7,551 nt of DNA from Opitutia bacterium (GTDB lineage: Bacteria; Verrucomicrobiota; Verrucomicrobiia; Opitutales; UBA953), in contig JAJPZB010000148.1 in NCBI GenBank assembly GCA_021204635.1, positions 1 to 7,551 on the forward strand. The letters run 5' to 3'. The translations under genes were made by a program, and so were the position numbers. Below, piece by piece: positions 3,926 to 7,551 of this stretch (its first letter is position 1; the number at the start of each line of letters is the position of its first letter). The notes beneath the pieces are model-generated. The model did no database searches, was not told the origin of the DNA, and saw only the letters and a list, made by a program, of their open reading frames with translations.

Positions 3926-6583
3926 ATGTGGTGGAATAGAAACAAACACAGTATCCATTCCGAGTTCAATAGCGAGAAGGTCTTCCTTGCCGCTACGCAG
4001 CCGTTGGAAGCGGTTTATAACGACTTCCAGACGGAGAAGAACGGGTTGGATCCAAAGACCGTGGAGGAACGTCACGAACTCTACGGTAAGAACATCGTCG
4101 TGCACGAAAAGCGGAAAAATCCGGTGGTCATGTTCATCAATGCGTTTATCAATCCCTTCGTCGGGATTCTTACCGCTTTGATCCTCATTTCCTTCGTCAC
4201 AGACGTCTTGCTCGCCGAACCTGAAGAACGAGATTGGACCTCGATTATCATCGTCGCGACCATGATCATTCTCAGCGCTATCCTGCGTTTCGTGCAGGAG
4301 TGGCGTGCGAATGTCGCCAGTGAGGCGCTTCGCAAAATGGTGAAGAACACCTGCCAGGTTCGCCGCAAAGGACGCCCCGAGGAGGAAATCGACATCGAAG
4401 AACTCGTCCCCGGCGACATCGTAAAGCTCGCTGCCGGCGACATGATTCCTGCCGACTTGCGCGTTATCGAGACGAAGGACTTGTTCGTCAGCCAGGCGAC
4501 CCTGACCGGCGAATCCGACGGCATCGAGAAAACGCCGCGCACGCAGGAAAATAAACGTCGCAGGGGGAGTGTGACCGAGCTCGACAACATCTGCTTCATG
4601 GGCTCGACCGTCGTTTCCGGCTCGGCCATTGGCGTGGTATTTGAGACCGGCAACAACACATACCTCGGCACGATCGCGAAGAGCATTGCGGGTCACCGCG
4701 CGGCGACTGCGTTCGATAAAGGTATCGCGAAGGTCTCCATGTTGCTCATTCGCTACATGCTCATCATGGTTCCGTTCGTGTTCCTCGTAAACGGCCTCAC
4801 GAAGGGCAATTGGTCCGAGGCATTCCTCTTCGGCATTTCGATCGCAGTCGGCTTGACGCCTGAAATGCTCCCGATGATTGTCACCGCCAACTTGTCAAAA
4901 GGCGCGTTGGCAATGGCAAAGAAGAAGACCGTCGTCAAGGATCAAAACGCGATTCAAAACTTCGGCGCTATGAACATTCTTTGCACCGACAAAACCGGCA
5001 CGTTGACGCAAGACCAGATTGTTCTTGAAAAATACATCAACGCCGACGGTAGCGAAGACACAGAAAAGCGCATCATCCGTCACGCCTACTTCAACAGCTT
5101 CTTCCAGACCGGTTTGAAAAACTTGATGGACCGCGCGATTCTCACGCACGTCAAGGACAAAGAACTCGGGCTCGAAGAAGCCAGCAAAGATTACAAGAAG
5201 GTTGACGAAATTCCGTTCGACTTCACCCGCCGGCGCATGTCCGTCGTCGTTGAAGACAACAAGGGCAAACGCCAGATCATCACGAAGGGCGCTGTCGAGG
5301 AAATGCTCTCGATTTGCAGCCACGCCGAGTTTGAAGGCACGGTTCACGAACTCAACGATACTCTCCGCGAGCGCGCCAAGAAGATCGTCGATGTGATGAA
5401 TAATCAGGGCATGCGCGTCCTCGCTCTCGCCCACAAGACGTTCCTCAGCAAGGAAAACAACTTCGCGATCGAAGACGAAAGCGACATGGTCCTCATCGGC
5501 TATTTGGCATTCCTCGATCCGCCGAAAGAATCTGCCGCTCAGGCTATCGCGCAACTGCACGAACACGGCGTTGATGTCAAGGTCCTTTCCGGCGATAACG
5601 ACGCTGTCGTGAGAACGATTGCGCGCCAAGTCGGCATCGACGTCACGACGCAGGTTTCCGGTCCGGATTTCGCCGCCATGAACGACAAGGAGAAAATCTC
5701 CGCCGTTCTCGCCGGCAACATCTTCTCGAAACTCACGCCTATGCAGAAGGTCGAGGTTCTCACCATCTTGCAGGCGCAGGGCAACACGGTCGGCTTCCTC
5801 GGTGATGGTATTAACGACGCTGCGGCGCTTCGCCAATCCGACGTCGGCATCTCCGTCGATTCCGCTGTCGATATCGCAAAGGAGAGCGCGGATATCATCT
5901 TGCTCGAAAAGGATTTGATGGTTCTCGAAAACGGCGTAATCGAAGGCCGCAAAACTTTCGGTAACATCATCAAATACGTGAAGATGACCGCGAGTTCCAA
6001 CTTCGGGAACATGTTCAGTGTCTTGGCTGCGTCGGCGTTCCTGCCGTTCCTGCCGATGATGCCGATTCACCTCATCATCCAGAACTTGCTCTACGATATT
6101 TCGCAGGTCTCAATTCCGTTCGACAGAATGGACCCGGAATACCTCCTCAAGCCCCGCATTTGGGATGCTTCCGACATAAGCCGGTTCATGATCTGGATCG
6201 GGCCGATAAGCTCGATATTCGACGTCGTCGTTTACGTCTTCATGTGGTGGTTCTTCCAATGCCAAGGCCCCGATATGGCAAACTTGTTCCAGTCCGGCTG
6301 GTTCATTGAAGGCCTGCTCTCCCAGACCTTGATCGTCCACATGATCCGCACACGCAAGATTCCGTTCATCCAAAGCCGCGCTGCATGGCCGGTTATGACC
6401 CTGACATTCTTGATCATGGCAATCGGTATTTGCGTGCCGTTCACACCGTTCGGCGCCAGCATCGGAATGGTTCCGCTCCCGCTCAGCTACTTCCCGTGGT
6501 TGATCGCAACACTGCTCACATACTGCGTGCTCACGCAGGGATTGAAGGTGCTCTACATCCGCGCGTTCTCTCGCTGGCTGTAA
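3926..6583 (+). CDS. mgtA: Magnesium-translocating P-type ATPase (P3B)
   Basis: This is an inner-membrane ATP-driven Mg2+ importer of the MgtA/MgtB family. The 885 residues compare with about 900 in enterobacterial MgtA. In order: a short basic N-terminus; membrane helices M1-M2 near 66-123; the actuator domain with TGES at 194-197; M3-M4 near 270-320 with the family motif GLTPEMLPM (309-317); the phosphorylation site DKTGTLT with D355; the nucleotide-binding region with KGA at 454-456; SGDN at 555-558; the hinge GDGINDA at 626-632; then six C-terminal helices. NFGNMFSVL (692-700) and QNLLYDISQ (719-727) in M5-M6 are hallmarks of this subfamily. The Shine-Dalgarno AAGGAA lies 8 nt before ATG. 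The long leader carries a small ORF and many hairpins, suggesting control after transcription starts. Lysine is mostly AAG, unlike fumC and dapL, which prefer AAA. No mgtC or corA is nearby. Confidence 0.96.
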   Translation: MWWNRNKHSIHSEFNSEKVFLAATQPLEAVYNDFQTEKNGLDPKTVEERHELYGKNIVVHEKRKNPVVMFINAFINPFVGILTALILISFVTDVLLAEPEERDWTSIIIVATMIILSAILRFVQEWRANVASEALRKMVKNTCQVRRKGRPEEEIDIEELVPGDIVKLAAGDMIPADLRVIETKDLFVSQATLTGESDGIEKTPRTQENKRRRGSVTELDNICFMGSTVVSGSAIGVVFETGNNTYLGTIAKSIAGHRAATAFDKGIAKVSMLLIRYMLIMVPFVFLVNGLTKGNWSEAFLFGISIAVGLTPEMLPMIVTANLSKGALAMAKKKTVVKDQNAIQNFGAMNILCTDKTGTLTQDQIVLEKYINADGSEDTEKRIIRHAYFNSFFQTGLKNLMDRAILTHVKDKELGLEEASKDYKKVDEIPFDFTRRRMSVVVEDNKGKRQIITKGAVEEMLSICSHAEFEGTVHELNDTLRERAKKIVDVMNNQGMRVLALAHKTFLSKENNFAIEDESDMVLIGYLAFLDPPKESAAQAIAQLHEHGVDVKVLSGDNDAVVRTIARQVGIDVTTQVSGPDFAAMNDKEKISAVLAGNIFSKLTPMQKVEVLTILQAQGNTVGFLGDGINDAAALRQSDVGISVDSAVDIAKESADIILLEKDLMVLENGVIEGRKTFGNIIKYVKMTASSNFGNMFSVLAASAFLPFLPMMPIHLIIQNLLYDISQVSIPFDRMDPEYLLKPRIWDASDISRFMIWIGPISSIFDVVVYVFMWWFFQCQGPDMANLFQSGWFIEGLLSQTLIVHMIRTRKIPFIQSRAAWPVMTLTFLIMAIGICVPFTPFGASIGMVPLPLSYFPWLIATLLTYCVLTQGLKVLYIRAFSRWL

Positions 6584-6687
6584 TGTGGCGAACGCTTGGG
6601 CGGCGTGGCACCAAAAACCGCCCGCCCGAGCTCGCCGCAAACACCACGAGTGTTTAAAACAATAAAAACGAAAAAGAGGAAAAACTT
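6584..6687 (+). other. mgtA to 188-aa gene spacer with two hairpins
   Basis: GGGCGG (6598-6603) can pair with CCGCCC (6618-6623), and AAACAC (6639-6644) with GTGTTT (6650-6655). The second is followed by AAAAC rather than a T-run, so neither is a clear terminator. Readthrough from mgtA is possible. No promoter is evident. AAGAGGA (6674-6680) is a strong Shine-Dalgarno for the next gene. Confidence 0.45.
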
Positions 6688-7254
6688 ATGAAAGATAAGG
6701 CTATCGCAAAACAAATTCACAAGAATTTGAAACGAAACGTTCTCGACGAGAATCAATGCACGCCCGCACAAAAGGTCGTCGCGAAAATCGGTCTCGTTAT
6801 CGGACTGTGGGGACCATTCCTCGCAATTCTCATAACCTGCTTCCTGTGCTCGCGCGATGTTGTCGGGGAAAGCAGAGAGATGGAAAAGGTGCGTTTTGAA
6901 TACGTAAAGAACGTGTTCGCAACTCCCACAAGAGAGGCGGATATGAAGAATTACGTGGTAAACGTCATCAAAGAGACGCAACGCAGATTGGACCGCTTCG
7001 GGGAAGACGCCGACAGAGCTGCCGAGATGAAGGAATACATCGAGGCATATGTGGCGAAATATCCCGAAAGAAAGTCCGAGATGGACAAATTCGTCAACAG
7101 AGACCTGAAAAGGGTTATCGACGATGAAGATGAAGATCTCGGCAAGCGCGAGGCGGTCAGAAAGTTCCGCGACATGATGTTGGGCATCAAAACCGAGCCC
7201 CTCACCGAAAGCGCCGAAACTCCTGCCGAAACAGCCGCTCCCGCAGCCGAATAA
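6688..7254 (+). CDS. Unrecognised single-pass membrane protein
   Basis: I do not recognise this 188-residue protein. Its N-terminus is basic (about seven Lys/Arg in the first 20 residues), then one hydrophobic helix at about 31-54 contains WGPFLAILI and a CFLC pair. By the positive-inside rule the N-terminus should be cytoplasmic, with the rest outside. Residues 60-168 are highly charged and probably mostly helical (for example EMEKVRFEYVKNVF and READMKNYVVNVIKETQRR), with an acidic run DDEDED at 145-150. The tail from 170 is Thr/Glu/Ala/Pro-rich and looks disordered. C51 lacks a proper lipobox (LITC), so a lipoprotein is unlikely. The start is set by AAGAGGA 7 nt upstream of ATG. It lies 104 nt after mgtA on the same strand and could be cotranscribed. 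A role as an accessory to Mg2+ transport is conceivable, but only context suggests it. Confidence 0.8.
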   Translation: MKDKAIAKQIHKNLKRNVLDENQCTPAQKVVAKIGLVIGLWGPFLAILITCFLCSRDVVGESREMEKVRFEYVKNVFATPTREADMKNYVVNVIKETQRRLDRFGEDADRAAEMKEYIEAYVAKYPERKSEMDKFVNRDLKRVIDDEDEDLGKREAVRKFRDMMLGIKTEPLTESAETPAETAAPAAE

Positions 7255-7268
7255 CAACCCGCAACAAA

Positions 7269-7311
7269 GCCCGCCCCGAGCCGCGACAATCGTCGAGACA
7301 ACGGGGCAGGC
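7269..7311 (+). terminator. First stem-loop after the 188-aa gene
   Basis: GCCCGCCCCG (7269-7278) pairs with CGGGGCAGGC (7302-7311), nine of ten base pairs. A CGAC/GTCG stem (7284-7295) forms inside the loop. It lies 14 nt after the stop codon, the expected place for a terminator, but no T-run follows, so intrinsic termination is doubtful and 3'-end protection or Rho-dependent trimming is possible. Confidence 0.45.
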
Positions 7312-7323
7312 TCCCAAACCCGC

Positions 7324-7360
7324 GACGCCTCTGCCGCACAACACGTGCAGCAGGGGCGTC
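7324..7360 (+). terminator. Second stem-loop, 11-bp stem with inner 4-bp stem
   Basis: GACGCCTCTGC (7324-7334) pairs fully with GCAGGGGCGTC (7350-7360) with one T-G wobble. GCAC/GTGC (7336-7348) extends it after one mismatch, about 15 bp in all. It is very stable but has no T-tail on either strand. It could form a tandem 3'-end structure with the stem at 7269-7311. Confidence 0.45.
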
Positions 7361-7370
7361 TCGTCGCATC

Positions 7371-7411
7371 CCGCCACCACCAACCCAAGATTGGCGGGAT
7401 GGTGGTGGCGG
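7371..7411. repeat. Inverted pair of the dispersed CCACCACC/GGTGGTGG repeat
   Basis: CCGCCACCACC (7371-7381) and GGTGGTGGCGG (7401-7411) are perfect 11-bp inverted repeats around 19 nt, with CCAA/TTGG in the loop. The left arm and loop include GCCACCACCAACCCAAG, identical to 42-58. The right arm includes GGGATGGTGGTGG, shared with the tandem repeat near 3128-3140. So both forms of the family meet here as a hairpin. Confidence 0.7.
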
Positions 7412-7551
7412 AGGGATTGTGGCGGGATTTGTGTCCGTGGCGGAAGCAGGGTCGGTGGTCGCAAGATCGCATCGAGTGGAGAGGTGTGGTCTAGGGGTCT
7501 GGGTCCTCGGTGAAGCAGGGGCGGTGGGGTGAACAAGCGATAGCATGGAAA

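Larger units (their letters stand above)
7255..7551. other. Non-coding 3' flank of the 188-aa gene
   Basis: This stretch holds three successive stem-loops (annotated separately) up to 7411, then about 140 bp of G-rich sequence (7412-7551) in which I see no gene, RNA or clear promoter. Long open frames on the minus strand here encode low-complexity Pro/Arg-rich translations without a supported start and are not called. Confidence 0.6.

Noticed and set aside
4895..6070. 391-aa open frame on the minus strand opposite mgtA
   Set aside because: It is the complement of the conserved mgtA ATPase core. No ribosome site and no recognisable motif.
6553..7536. 327-aa open frame on the minus strand over the 188-aa gene
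   Set aside because: Its first third translates the repeat region into Pro/His/Arg low complexity and the rest mirrors the plus-strand gene, which has a strong Shine-Dalgarno and a sensible membrane topology.

Overview
The window is bacterial chromosomal DNA of moderately high G+C, with compact genes separated by unusually repeat-rich and hairpin-rich gaps. No rRNA, tRNA, CRISPR array, phage or IS gene is visible. The LL-diaminopimelate aminotransferase (dapL) route to meso-DAP, found in Chlamydiae, Verrucomicrobia, some Bacteroidetes, spirochaetes and deltaproteobacteria, together with the general feel of the coding sequence, makes a PVC-group bacterium (Verrucomicrobiota-like) my best guess. 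That taxonomy is an inference and not a firm call.

Layout: 1-224 is a non-coding gap full of degenerate CCACCAACCC units and small hairpins, lying 3' of dapL. dapL (225-1451, minus) and fumC (1616-3019, plus) are complete housekeeping genes that diverge from a 164-bp gap. fumC is followed by a strong stem-loop terminator, then a 906-bp non-coding stretch (3020-3925): a G-rich tandem repeat, an AT-rich island with candidate promoters, and a roughly 450-nt leader. The leader starts with a 15-codon ORF (3477-3524) that has a good ribosome binding site, and continues as a dense run of hairpins up to mgtA. mgtA (3926-6583, plus) encodes a full-length P3B-type Mg2+-transporting ATPase. A 104-nt gap with two hairpins separates it from an unrecognised 188-aa single-pass membrane protein (6688-7254, plus), which could share its transcript. 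The end of the window (7255-7551) is non-coding and has three consecutive stem-loops.

The most interesting signal is upstream of mgtA. The small ORF MRRFTYNRYRVEAVP ends in Pro-stop. Its stop codon lies in the loop of an 8-bp hairpin, and the 3' arm of that hairpin also forms part of a competing downstream helix. This is the architecture of a translation-sensing attenuator. It parallels the enterobacterial mgtL-mgtA leader in position and logic, but I recognise no sequence similarity to MgtL or to the M-box Mg2+ riboswitch. The leader ORF and mgtA also share a nearly identical 27-nt translation start region. The second notable pattern is a GGTTGGTGGTGG/GGATGGTGGTGG repeat that lies, in the sense orientation, in the 3'-flanking region of all three apparent transcription units.
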